From assembly GCA_963978905.1 (NCBI GenBank), contig OZ022258.1, positions 40,098,591-40,162,590 on the forward strand: a stretch of 64,000 nucleotides of DNA, given 5' to 3'. Of the stretch, positions 1 to 11,335 are shown in pieces. Numbering within the stretch: the first letter of the stretch is position 1; every line of letters begins with the position of its first letter. Both the position numbers and the translations under genes were made by a program. The stretch comes from Trichostrongylus colubriformis (taxonomy: Eukaryota; Nematoda; Chromadorea; Rhabditida; Trichostrongylidae). The notes under the pieces were generated by a model, which was given only the letters and a program-made list of their open reading frames with translations, was not told the DNA's origin and did no database searches.

Positions 1-181
1 GCTGATGAGCCGATCCTCCGAAATTGCCAACGTCGGCAATCTGAGTTTCTCGATCGATACGTATGTATATAATCCTCAATGCGAAATTTCCAAAAATCCC
101 AATTCGCGGATAATCCGATCCTATCATGGACACAGACTTATGAGGAAAGGCTGAAAGGCGGACGCGGTGTTTTGAAAGAGA

Positions 182-706
182 AGACGGAGTTAGGCGGTAT
201 CGGCCAAGCAGGGTTGAGCGCTGTCACTACCTTTGTGACAGAGCCTTCGGCCGCGTAGAGTATGCCACTTTTGAAGATGGATTTTAAACCAAAGTAGGGC
301 TCGGGGTACCGTGTTAACGTATGTACTGTAATCGCTATATCAGGTACGCGAAATGGAAATCCTATGACGCGCGGAAAGTATATCCGACAAAAGCAAAAAA
401 AAAAAGCGTATCCATCGAGATACACACATGCGACAAGGGGGACGCCCAGCAAATGTGGTATGCAGTTCGGTAAATGGCAACCCAGGCCAGAGCAACTGGT
501 TCGAAACTCACGTTTAAAGACTATTTCGGCTAGTTTTGAACGGATACATTTCCACAGCCATATGAAGCAATTAGAACGACATGAGAAGTTTATCGCATAA
601 AGAGGAAACGGAGTCAGGAGGTACCGGCTGTGCAGGATTTGAAAGCTCTCACTACATTAGTGATAGATCCTTCGACAGCGTAGAGAATGCCATCTTCTAA
701 GATGAG
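182..706. repeat. Diverged direct repeat pair (182-280 and 605-706)
   Basis: Two stretches of about 100 bp share the same order of words: an 'acggagt(t/c)agg' start, a 'tcactac..t.gtga' core, then 'ccttcg.c.gcgtagag.atgcca'. Read on the minus strand both give related peptides containing GILYAAEGSVT and GILYAVEGSIT. The copies may therefore be duplicated pieces of one coding sequence or two copies of a transposon segment. The 182-280 copy lies in an open minus-strand frame (138-452); the other copy hits a stop. I do not recognise the protein. Confidence 0.5.
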
Positions 707-3043
707 GACTGCTCTATCGGCTCAGGCTCACGGAATAACAAATTGGATTCATTCACAAAATACACCTTTGGTAACCTGCAAGGTTGATTTAATCACATTG
801 CATATGCATATCATCAGCTACTCAATGAATCTGCTTTTTTACGCAACAAGCAACCCTCCCCCCCCCCCCCCCACGAAGGATACGAGCAGCTTAGCTCCGC
901 AAACCTACCCTTTTGACTGATTTTTAGAGTAGTGGGAAAGAGCTCACAAAAAATGTTAGGAAATGGTTGTTCGCTTAAAGCTGCACTTCCAAGTATGCAC
1001 GAAGATGGTCACCGCAGGACATTTTTTTCTCGTCTATGTACTCGAACTTACTCGTCATCCGGCCATTAGAGAAATTTGGAAAAAAGTGCACTCGTCCATA
1101 TTTTACTCGCAGTCGCTCAAAAGTGCCGCGCTCTCAACCACATCGTCAGTACAGCGCAAACACCCTAAATCTTCATAGAAAGACAAAAAAGCATTCAGCG
1201 TTGATTCTTGGGAAAGATGCGCCAAGTTGCGTTTAGTCGGTTGAGTTCAGGGGAATCGAATACAAATGGGCTCACAAAATCCTCCGAAGGCAGTGATAGG
1301 AGTATTGTGAATAATGAGGACTTCTTAATTGACTCGCGCAAATGAAAGCTGTGGGGTAACCAATGAAAGACCATATGTGGCGAAATTTCCGATGAGAAAG
1401 ATATGAGAGCCGTCTTCTTCAACAGCTACCACCTGTTTCATGGCAATCCGCCCCTTCTTTCAGGGGGGCCCGCCCCCTTTCGAGAATAAATGGGGGTCCC
1501 ACTTATCGGGTTTCCGACCGTTTCATTTCCCTTTTTGTACACATTTGCATTATTAAGCGCGTCGAGCTTTATGTTTGATTATCTTTTCATTATCGGTCCA
1601 AATCACCCCTATCACTCTTTTGAGGGGAAGAGCCCAAGGTGTGGTTCCCTTCAAAATGATTTCTCATCGCGACGTACGGCATACGATGCCAGCGAGTTGG
1701 GAGAGCAGTACATATGTAATTGCCTTCTGTCACCTCAGCTCCCATGATTGCACCATTGCGACGAACGCAGCACAGCGCGATGTGAAATTCTGACGTGAGT
1801 ACACACTGGCTAAAGTGTTGAAAGGACTATGCACTTGTCCATGGAGCAGTCCTAATTGCGATGTTCCTAAAGAACACGGCAAAAATGGCTGTAGTACTTG
1901 TCGAAACCTTACATTTATCGTAGCTATTCAAACACGTGATGGATAGAAAAAGAATAAACAGACGCTTTGACGCAAAATTGTTTTCAAAGTGAGACTCATC
2001 TGGAATCATAATTTGGCTGTTCATGAAATGAAGGCATCAGCTTTAGTACTAATCGGTGGGGGAGAAAAATAAAATAGAGTTCTAAGATACGACGACCATA
2101 TTCCACCACCTGGCTCTGGCAGGGGACGTGTGTTCCCATGCGCCAACCGTGACAAATCGATGGACGTTGCACGGATCTGTAATGCGTTGCTGTCATACGC
2201 AGCATATGTAAGTTTGCATACTATGCAGAATATGCTCCCTTTGTGGTAAAACGTTACGGGAGAGGCAGTGGACAGCAACGTAGGATCTTGCGATGCCGTT
2301 TCGAGTTGGCCTTTATCGCGAAGCATGTTTCGAACCGTCTTCGACTCCGGGATTCCCTTCAAATTTGCAAAATTTCTCGTTCGTGAACAGAAAATCATAG
2401 TGCAGATTGACTTTTAAATTAAACAGCCCTTTTGACTGGTCGACACACCATATCTTCTCTAGAGGAATTATGGCTTATGGCGTAATTCTCTTGTGTTTTT
2501 TCCAGTTCAGAGTTTATGATAATGCTACTTCAGGCATGTATATTATACAACGGAAGCCTGCAAATGTCGCATCTGCGCTTCCAGTTGCAATCGAATTTCA
2601 GGATTTCTGCTTCAATTTTTATATATATATTATTTTCCCATAGAATGGCTGGATTCACGAGAGAGGCGGTTTGCACAATGTCGCATATCATATGTTAATA
2701 TTCCTGGGTAATATATTTATCTGGGATTTTTTTCAAAAAATCTCTCAGTTTGAACAAACCTTCCTCAAGATACTCAAAAGTTCGGATCATGGTGGAGAGT
2801 ATAATGAAAGCAAAGAAAATAGTGTAGAAAAAAGAAGTACATAAGTCCGATGAGTGAATGATGCACTCACTGGTCGTGGTTGACAGTTGTCGAGATGTCA
2901 TCGCTAGTATTCACAGCCACAACGTCCAGCAATGACAGCGATGGATGCTGCATTCCTTCCCGCAAAACGAAGTCATACTACTTGAATATATATCAATTAT
3001 ATGGCGCTTAGAGCGCGTACGACAATAGTAAGTATGTACATAT
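707..3043. other. No recognisable gene
   Basis: AT-rich sequence with only short open frames in all six frames and no splice-supported exon that I could follow. A poly-C tract lies at 858-872. Nothing else is supported. Confidence 0.5.
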
Positions 3044-3540
3044 TGGGTCATTCCATAAGTTGTATCGTTTTCTTCAAACGGGAACTTTCCCCATAAAAAT
3101 CAGGAAAAGATCAAGAAGAGGTTGTGAGCAGGGACGAAAACATCATTGACCAGACGTTTTGAGTTTCAGATGAAAAAATAATCTGCGCAATAATGTCAAC
3201 CGGGCCGCCATCACACAGATTCAAAATTCGATATGAATCACAGCCAAAATAAGGAGGAAACCTATTTTCGATAAAGCAGAAAGCAGAAAGAGTCTTCCCA
3301 AATGGTTCACAAGGCACTACTGAGCAAGGGACTTGTAGGAAAAAAATTTCATGGAACAAGCGTGAGTGCTTTTGGAAAAGGAATTAGAAAAAAGACTGAC
3401 GCGACTCATAGATCAACTAAATATTGGAATTTGCTGAAGAAATCGGGACTAAGTACGGGACACTTGAATGGTTTATTTTCCTGAAGTGAAATAAAGTGTT
3501 TTAATAATTTCCGGCTTGGCCAATTTTGGTTGGCTGGACC
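3044..3540. mobile_element. Old DNA-transposon remnant with a mariner-like end
   Basis: The left edge reads TTGGGTCATTCCATAAGT, the same end seen at 27206. Sequence at 3390-3540 matches the reverse complement of 27290-27440 with many substitutions, including a shared coding-like run (YWNLLKKSGLS here, YWKLLKRSGLS there). This indicates two old copies of one family. The end resembles Tc1/mariner termini, but no DDE motif is visible, so the superfamily is an inference. Confidence 0.45.
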
Positions 3541-6024
3541 TAAATACCGCATTGCCAGCCTGAATGTCGGCCCCATTCTGATATACTCAAGAAATAAACA
3601 TCAGTTTTTGCCGAGTAGAAAATCTCGATAAAGCGATGTATATATTAGACTGCAAAAACTTGTGATTTTATAGGAAATTTTCGTTTGAGAAAAAAACGAC
3701 TCTACAGGGTGTCCCATAAACACGGGCACCAATATATTGCAGTATTTTGTTGGCGTCAATATGTAGAGTGAATGAGAAATCAACCCATTCGCAACTTTAC
3801 TCAGATCGTATGTAACGAGACACAGCAGTCGTATCACAAGTTTCTCTGACCCGACAAGGATACAAGCTCAAATTCTCTCTATCACTCAACCACCCATGAC
3901 ACGCATGTTTTTCCATACATTCCTTCCCAAATGTTTCTCAGGGCTACCTTATGTGAGTCCATACTAGGATGGCTGACTCGTTAAACCTTGCTTCTAGTTG
4001 AGAACCCCGGCAGGAGATCAATGGAATCATGCTTTGGGAGATTTGACGGACGTTTCGAAAAGTGATGAATTCGAAAAAATCGGGTCGGCAGCGCTTTTGT
4101 ATCAATTCGATTCTATAAATGAAGCGCCTTGCCGCTAAACTCACCAAGTATTGTTGCGAAAGACTAGTGAGGGCAGTGCTTCATTATGTCTAACAGCCAG
4201 TTCCTCATGTTCGCATTCCCGCAAGCTTTACGTCGAAATCGAAGGAAACCAACAGCGTGTCATTATTGGACCCTCAATCATGACTGGGACCTGCTTGCTG
4301 GTACCCAAACACCCTATCGGCATGGTATACCAAACGTTGTTGACCACAGTGAGTTGCCCTTAACGGTTCAGGACGTGGAATTTTTTTTGTTTGAGCAAAA
4401 GTACGGTGAGATGCGTGGCACCGTTGAAGCGAATGACCGCGAAGTGCATTTGAAAAACTTCTGAAATCTCGAAAATACCATGAGCTTTAACCCCGAAAAG
4501 CATGCACCTCGGTAGAAGAAGATCCTGTGCACCCACTGACCAGCAAATGGAAGAAAAAGGATTGATACACTTGCATAGAGGAATACGAAGAAACACGAGT
4601 CAGGCGCCCATAACACCTGTACTCACGGAATGAATCAGTAGAAACTCATCCTTTAGGTCAAATTCAAAAAGAGCATATTTTTTGTTCTTCTCCACCAATG
4701 TTTTTTTCAACAACCTTAGAATCACTACTGAGCGTAATGACCCACGAAGATTTTTACGAACTGTGCCTTTGAAGGCCGTGCCACCTTCTGAAAATACCTC
4801 GCAGTCCATTTGCGAAGATACGGTGCATGTTGAAAAGTCACAATTAATTGCCAGTAGTTTGTTTCCATTTATTTTGTGTGATTGCTTGGTGTGCGATCAG
4901 TATTTGTCAGGTCGCAAGCTTGTCACTCTGCAGAAAATGCTGTACGGAACCCGTGACGAGCGTTTCTAGACATGGAACTGCTAGCTCCAATAAATGGATG
5001 CGTCTTTCTAATAGATGATGGAGCGACAAAAAATATTCATGGACATTAATCCAATGAAATTCTGTTGAAACCGTGGACTAATGCGGCAGATCTTCAAAAC
5101 CCCCTATATCAGCGCTGATGTGAAGGATTACAAAATACATTATGTAGTCCCCTTTCGCTTATATTTTCCATGTTATATCTTATTTGCTAATGCGCCAAGT
5201 AGACACGCCAAAACGTTGCACAGCACAAACATTAATTACAAACTTGCAGTCAGTCAAGAGTACGGTATGCATTGTACCTCCAATTGCTAAATTCTTACAA
5301 AAGAAAAATCCTCTACTGACGAGGTGTCGCAGAATGTCATTCTCGTCCTTTTTACATTTAACTCCATGTGGAAATTCCATGTGGATTTAAGTCCATGTGG
5401 AAATTGAAAGTGTAGAGGTTAGCAAGTCACTACATTAGATGCATATTGGCCGAGGCGTCATCTACGCAGTGATCATCCCTTCTCGCTCAGAAAGAAGTTG
5501 ATGTAATGAGCAATCTCGGCAGAAAATCTTTTATTGTTGATCCAAGATGACAAGTGATTCAGTGGCTAACATCCTTTTCTCTGCTGACTCGAGCCTAGGA
5601 ACTATTGCCGTAGGTTCTAATACCTTCTAAAGTGTTTGGCTTATTTTTACACACTGCTGTACATATAGTTGCTCGATAAACCGATTGTAGAATATGCGAT
5701 TATTTAGCGTTTAGGACTTAAAATTGAAATTAACCCAACTCCTGGTAGGTCATAGTTCCAACATAAAAACCAACTCTTCCCTCAAGAGTGTAAATTAGGT
5801 GCCATCATCTAGATGAGTAGGACGGAGGCGTTGAATCATTTATAAAGAGGGCTGATCCATTTAGCCAGACAGCCATATATTGATCAAGAGTCGCTGCTCC
5901 ACAACCCGGAACTCGCTCTTTCGATGAAAAGCTCTTTGATTCTTTTTGTGTTAGCGAAATAGTTACTGATTTTGATATTTTCGATTTTTGGTAGCTGCTG
6001 ATTATCGCCGCAGCCCGCCCATTG
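3541..6024. other. No recognisable gene; decayed sequence
   Basis: Only short open frames are present, of which 4186-4464 (plus) and 4682-4969 (plus) are the longest; neither matches a family I know. A word TCCATGTGGAAAT recurs three times at 5362-5405. A sequence like a transposon terminus (ACAGGGTGTCCCATAA) sits near 3703 with no partner found. Confidence 0.45.
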
Positions 6025-6137
6025 CGAAACTTACTTGAAGGATGTTGAGTTATAGGCAAAAGCTTTGGTGTCGGCCGGGCTCGAAATCGCACTTCATGCT
6101 TTCGGGCATATGTGCTAATCCATTACACTACCGACAC
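6025..6137 (-). repeat. tRNA-derived SINE head or tRNA pseudogene
   Basis: On the minus strand the ends GTGTCGG (6131-6137) and CCGACAC (6068-6074) form a perfect 7-bp acceptor stem. Inside are a polymerase III A-box-like TAGTGTAATGG, a D-stem GTGT/GCAC and a B-box-like TTCGAGCC. The anticodon and T stems do not pair well and the total is 70 nt, so this is not a convincing working tRNA. The sequence 3' of the tRNA part (AAAGCTTTTGCCTATAAC...) is shared with 10312-10390, which suggests a dispersed tRNA-derived SINE family rather than a single decayed tRNA. Confidence 0.5.
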
Positions 6138-6323
6138 TAGAAATAGTCGGTACGCGCTCACTTGTTTTCGGACGAGTATTCACATTTGAAGCACTCAAAC
6201 AATGCACATTGAAGAAATTAATCGTAAGTCAGAAGATAAATGCTCGTCAAAATGCACTTCATGACTGACCCTGCAACACAGGATGAAGCGTATGGATATT
6301 TGACCAACAATCAGTCCCCGTTT

Positions 6324-6750
6324 CAAAGGAATGGTCCACGAAAAAAATGAGTTTTTATGTTACCCGTATATTTATGTTGTATTTGCCTAATGTGGGCCAC
6401 ATGCAAAGTTTCACGCGAAAAATTGTGAATTTGGCTAAGATTAGCACCACAAAGTCTTGGCCGGGTGGGCGGGGCCTCCGAGCAAATCTCACCACGTCGT
6501 CCGCCGTGGCCGGAGACGCATTGTAGGAACAGAGGGTGACGTAAACAGTCCCATTCTCCGTTCCAACTGCGGCAAAGACGGGACAGGGCTTCAACTGAGA
6601 GGCCCCCCCCTCCGGCCAAAAATTTGGGGAGATGTACCTTAGACGAAGTCTCACTTTTTCGCTTGAAACTGTACATGCGGTCTTTATCAAGCAAATACAA
6701 CATAAATATAAGGGTGACAAAGGAACTAATTTTCCGTGGACGATTCCTTC
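6324..6750. mobile_element. Foldback MITE, about 427 bp
   Basis: The ends are inverted copies: AAGGAAT.GTCCACG at 6327-6340 and its complement CGTGGACGATTCCTT at 6735-6749. Inversion extends inward for about 70 bp (TGTTGTATTTGCCTAATG versus the region near 6690). The centre is GC-rich. The right half recurs at 21292-21531. No transposase is encoded; overlapping open frames on both strands are a consequence of the inverted structure. Confidence 0.7.
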
Positions 6751-7514
6751 AATTGCAATCAGTGGTGGATTTTCCAGTAAATGCTTCTGCGCTTCTCTGC
6801 TCCTATAATTTGCATAGCGGGACATCCCCACCCTATTACCGGGCATAAGAATGAGGCTGATTTATAGGTACTCTATAAGCCTATCCAGTCTACTGTTCAA
6901 TAATGGACTCGGCGAAGATGGTGTGTATGAGTTGGTTAATAATGTAGAGAGACAACTAGAGTGTAGGATTGCGGTTACTTTTCAACGCGTTATACAGCTA
7001 TTTCATCGAACAAAGAGAGAAATCTTATCTGACAATCTGAAGCCGAAGAGTTAGGGGGAGGGGATACCTTGAATCAGAAAATTTAGTTTCAGATACCGTA
7101 CTGCTCTGTTATTGTCTTGAAGTGACGTTCTCCCTTGCTGAAGAGCGTGGTAAATATCGATCAAAACGAGCTCAACTACTCACTATCAGCTGAAGTGGTC
7201 CCTGCCTTTTTCTGTTAACCTCAAAAACCTAACTAGATTCCTTCCTACCCTTTCCCTGGTTTTTCTGAGACCGTATTGTATTTCAGTCGTGCTTCTGATG
7301 ATCTTGTAAGCGATTGCAGAAGCGCACCTAGGCATGTAACAATTAGATAAATAAAAACAAAAAATATAGAATTGCGTCATTAAACAAAGATATGAGCATG
7401 GGAGCTAATTTATGGACAGATGAATGCTATGAAAGAGGAGCGCGACAAGTGTTCTCCAATGGAGAGAAATACAAGTGAAGCTTTTCGCTGCTATTCGCAC
7501 CAATATGAAGTTCA
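6751..7514. other. No recognisable gene
   Basis: Short open frames only; nothing matched to a family or repeat within this window. Confidence 0.45.
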
Positions 7515-7690
7515 AAGTTAGTAGTGGTTCTTTATTGGCCTAAGCTTGTGATGTCTCATGTTCTTCAAAGACATGAAGGTGGCGCAAAGCTTTTTGATTT
7601 GCGAGGTATCCGAACAAGCGCATCCTTCCTATAGCTTAACCCCTTAGCGTAATCGGTTGTTTGAGAGCGATGTTGACACGACGTCCAAAC
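7515..7690 (-). mobile_element. Diverged Penelope-like element 3' end fragment
   Basis: The stretch TTTATTGGCCTAAGC...GATTTGCGAGGTATCCGAACAAGCGC...GAGAGCGATGTTGACACG aligns by eye with the non-coding end of the Penelope copy at 36880-37020 and less closely with 45410-45500. No coding sequence is attached here. Confidence 0.5.
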
Positions 7691-9316
7691 GCCTTCAGGG
7701 GAGAAGCACTGAATTGAATTCTTTGTTGCAAATCAGCAATTCAAGAAGCCACGAGTGGTCTTTTCAGGCTTTTGAAAAATCGAGAAGCTTGGAATGTAGT
7801 CCAATGAAGATTCCATTAGTACATTCGTGATGACAAAAAAAGGAAAAACAGTCGACAAATCATGCCGAGATTTGGAATTTGGTGGCAATTGAAAGCAATT
7901 TACACCAAGAGAGAATTTGGTAACAATTAAATGCAATCTACAAAAAAATTGTTCTTAGTGGAATACTTTAAAGCGAGGCTCCACGACCAGCTTCGAGATT
8001 GCTCATCTCTTTTGATGCTCAAGGTTACGGTGGGAAAAGTTCTCTTTCAGAAAGCAAGAAAATACCGTAATCAAAACGGTTATGAGGGACGGGAGCCTGA
8101 GTATCATTTCTTAATCAAAAACGATAAAAACTGATCCAGGCTGAGAACAGTCATGTATGTTCTTACCACTTATGCCTCAGAAGCTGAGTATTTCTAAATG
8201 AGATTTGAACGAGGAAAAAGATTTCTAAAGAAAGTGTCGTAACTAAACTGCTGAGTAGTGTAACGTTTATGCGTGGAAGGAAGTGAACAAAAGGTTTTTA
8301 TCGAAAAGGGCCGCCAGTAATCAATAAATTAGAAAACCAAAAAAGAAGTGGATAGAGAGCGCCTACAGCCAACCTACGAGCGTTCGCCAGAGGGTGAGCA
8401 CGTGAAAACACGGTGCTTAGTCTGATTGAATTTCAAGAGAGCAACTCTCAACCCCGTCGCCGACTTCTCGACGCTCGTTCACAATGCCACTCCTCTTCTG
8501 TGTCCTCAGCGCGCATACGCCTTCTAAAAAGTGAATCCACTACGTAGCTGATGATTGTGGAGTAGTGCATGCTTCTTAAATAAAGTCACTAGCCAAGCAA
8601 CCAGGGAAAGTTCGCGTGGGGTAGACAAGTGGCACCTGGGACACGGCGGTAGCTGCTACTTTGTGAAATGCTCCAATTCATAAAAATGGAAGTGGAAAAA
8701 GGGAAGTCCTTTCAAGTGTATGCAATAGAAAATAGTGGTGGGAAGGGCTTTCAGACCGAGCACCGTGAGGCTCACAAACGCTCCCTGCCTAACTGGTTTT
8801 GAGCCTTCAGCGCTCGAGTCAGCCTTATCGGAGGATGATCAATCATCATTTTCAAAAGGCCAATGAGTTCGTTGCTGCAAAATAATTGACCGCATTAATG
8901 GGGACACGAGCACATGATAAAGACTATGAACTTCCAGCCATCACGATAAGGCTAATTGGTAGATGCAACCAAATTTCACGGGTCCGCATTTACTGCATTA
9001 ACAAAGCGATATACACACCCAGTTACCATCATTGTATCGTAAGAGAGCATCTTCATCGACCCATGAACTATGTGTGCATAATGTTCCTTTATTATGCGCC
9101 ATAACCTTTTCCACTTCCTTTCTTTGCTCGGAATCGGGCCCTCCTGAACTCCTCGCACGATGGCGGCTTTTTTCCGCCGAGCATTGGAGCGAACGTATTG
9201 GAAGATGAGACAAACCTCGGCAATGCCCATAGACTGTCTCTTCAGTGCAAAAGTTCAGGTTTTGCATTAGTCGCGACGGTATACCGTAATCGTGTTGGTG
9301 TTACTCGGATTTACTA
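7691..9316. other. No recognisable gene
   Basis: No domain or splice-supported exon found. Minus-strand frames at 8976-9267 are open but overlap each other and match nothing I know. Confidence 0.4.
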
Positions 9317-10196
9317 GGTTGGTGAGAAAGTCCTGGGACACTGAGAACTATTCTTTCAATTTTTAAAAACTTCATTTCGACGTCATTTCAAATAAGAAAG
9401 TAATCACCTTCTGCATCGATAACACTTTGCCATTTTTTGGGCAGATCACGAATACCTTTCCATCAAAAGGAAGCTGGTTGTGAGTCGAAGAAGCGGGTCA
9501 CCTCCGATTCAAGCTGAGCTTGATCATCAAATTCCTTATCTTTAAGATTTTGTGTAAGGGCCCTAAATAGATGATAATCGGAAGGGGCAAGGTCGGGCGA
9601 ATATGGAGGGTGAGACAGTACTTCCCATCCAAACTCCTCCAACTTCTCCCGAGACATTCTTGCAACATGACGGCGTACGTTGTCATGAAGAAAGTAAACT
9701 TTGTTCCGTCTTGGCCGCTTTTGATGCATTGCCTCGTCAACTTCTGCAGCCGATTAGAGTAGATGCTTGCGGTTACTGTGGTACCACTTTCAAGGAATTC
9801 GTGGTAGAGCATACCTTGTGAGTCCCACCAACAGCAGAGCATCACCTTTTTTTGATGGGCGTCTGTCTTCGATTGAGTCGGCGCTTCTCCTTGTGGAAGC
9901 CACTGATCTTTCCTACTATGATTCGCGTAGAAGATCCAGGATTCATCCCCTGTAACGACCCCTTCCAGAAAATCCTTGATCCGGAATCGCATGAGGAGAG
10001 ACTGAGCGATGCTCAGCCTCGATGACCGGTCTGAATCGCCAGTTCGTGGGACACCCAAATCGAAATAACCTTTCGAAATCCTTCAGTGTTATCTACGATA
10101 GTGTGGCTATTGACCTATAACGTCGATCGGCCCACGAATCCTTTTCTCGAATTTTAACTTTTTTTGAATTCGTGTCCCAGGACTTTTTTACCAACC
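9317..10196 (-). mobile_element. Mariner transposon with TA target duplication, internally deleted
   Basis: The left end GGTTGGTGAGAAAGTCCTGG and the right end (reverse complement GGTTGGTAAAAAAGTCCTGG) form terminal inverted repeats. They are flanked by TA at 9315-9316 and 10197-10198. At 880 bp the element is shorter than the usual autonomous mariner of about 1.3 kb. Most of the N-terminal DNA-binding region is missing, while the catalytic part remains on the minus strand. Confidence 0.85.
9463..10058 (-). pseudogene. Mariner transposase, N-terminally truncated and frameshifted
   Basis: This encodes a mariner DDE transposase fragment that would cut and rejoin the element ends in the nucleus. 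The upstream frame carries the first catalytic Asp in VVTGDESWIFYAN. The downstream frame carries the second in FLHDNVRRH and the third in PDLAPSDYHLF. Exactly 34 residues separate the last two aspartates, the DD34D spacing of mariner. A frameshift near 9730-9750 separates the two frames: the upstream frame runs on as nonsense where the other reads HQKRPRRNKVYF. The helix-turn-helix region upstream of the first Asp is largely absent. It cannot make an active transposase as it stands. Confidence 0.85.
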
Positions 10197-10311
10197 TAAT
10201 AGTATAAAGTAGACCGAGATCCAAAACGAGCTCGGTACTACTAAATATCCATGATCAGTGGTGTGGTACTACTAGATATCTATGATTAGTACTATTCGAA
10301 GTGAATGTAGT

Positions 10312-10390
10312 TGGAAAGCATGGAGTGCGGGCTCAAGTCCCGACCGACATCGAAGCTTTTGCCCATAACACAGCATCCTTGAGTAAAATC
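10312..10390 (+). repeat. Second copy of the tRNA-derived SINE, 5' truncated
   Basis: GAAAGCATGGAGTGCGGG followed by CTCAAGTCCCG and CCGACAT matches the 3' half of the tRNA-like sequence at 6068-6118. The match continues through the non-tRNA body (AAGCTTTTGCCCATAAC.CA.CATCCTT). Here the T arm pairs better (CGGG/CCCG). Homology stops near 10390, which gives the 3' limit of the family. Confidence 0.5.
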
Positions 10391-10522
10391 GGACAATTTT
10401 CACAAAAAAGGTGCCAACCCTGTCATTTGAAATATTCGGGATATTGTGAAGCGTATTGTGTCCTTACAGCAACTTGCATTTTTTTTGTATTTCCCATGCT
10501 TTATACACCTAGTAGTGCTTAC

Positions 10523-10711
10523 GGTATAACCGCCATAAATGCTGAACTTATAATCTCGCTAAGCCAACCAGGAAAGGTGATCCAGCAAGAAGGCACTGTA
10601 AGGGGTGAAACGCGGTCACTATGTGTGCAACTTTCATGGGTTTCAACTGCCTTTGTTGATTTGCTTTTTGCACAATTAGCTGCTCCAAGAAAAGCAAACC
10701 CCATCGGTTTG
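10523..10711 (-). CDS. Candidate internal exon, unknown protein
   Basis: On the minus strand this 189-bp stretch is open throughout. It is preceded by a good nematode-like acceptor (ACTTTCAG) and followed by a good donor (GTAAGC). Its length is a multiple of three. It encodes 62-63 residues with a Ser/Lys-rich first half and a hydrophobic second half (PSCWITFPGWLSEIISS). No partner exon was found. A longer plus-strand frame (10301-10756) also crosses here but starts inside the SINE, so it is less likely. I do not recognise the product. Confidence 0.3.
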
Positions 10712-11335
10712 CTGAAAGTTTCACTTATCACTGTGTTCTCTGGTAAGATTCAGTAGCCAGTTTTCTGGTTTTTTATAAGCAAAAAGGATTCACTCAAAAA
10801 TCCACGATGAACACGATGATAAAAGTGATAGCCGAAGTAATGACTGAGGCTTATAGCATGTGAGATTCTGGCTGCTATTACAGGACAACCTACTGATAAA
10901 CAATACTCACCGGGGATCCTTAACATCTGAAGGTTTCTTACAGACTTTATTCCTGATCAGTAGTGTGAGGGTTCAGGCGATGCTCTCAAAGAGTGTCCGG
11001 ACAAATTGAGTATTGAGTGAAATGGATGAGAAGTTGAAGATTTCTCGACCTAATTCAATTGACTACACTTTGACTACTGACAATGGAAGCTTGACTGGGA
11101 TGACGCGGCAATGAAGAAGCAATGGGAATGCAGCATTCATACTGGGAATAAACGAGCTTCTGAGCTGCACTTGAAAAAGAAAAAAGTAAAAGGTAGATCC
11201 AACTCCGCTGCTCACAGAGATGCCTTCTTGTCATGTGAGTACACCAGGAGTCGGGGATTCTTCGACAGGGGGTTAGTATTTGACCGGAGGGGGGGGGGTG
11301 TCCGTGCAGAGGTCTGCGATGAGCGCTAGAATCTA
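10712..11335. other. No recognisable gene
   Basis: Contains overlapping open frames on both strands (11055-11405 minus, 11111-11329 plus) without motifs, and a poly-G run at 11290-11298. Confidence 0.4.

Noticed and set aside
6068..6137. Functional tRNA gene
   Set aside because: The acceptor and D stems pair, but the anticodon and T stems do not and the length is short. The shared 3' flank points to a SINE or pseudogene.
10301..10756. 151-codon plus-strand gene
   Set aside because: Its start lies inside the tRNA-derived repeat and no splice or start context supports it; the opposite strand has a better exon candidate.
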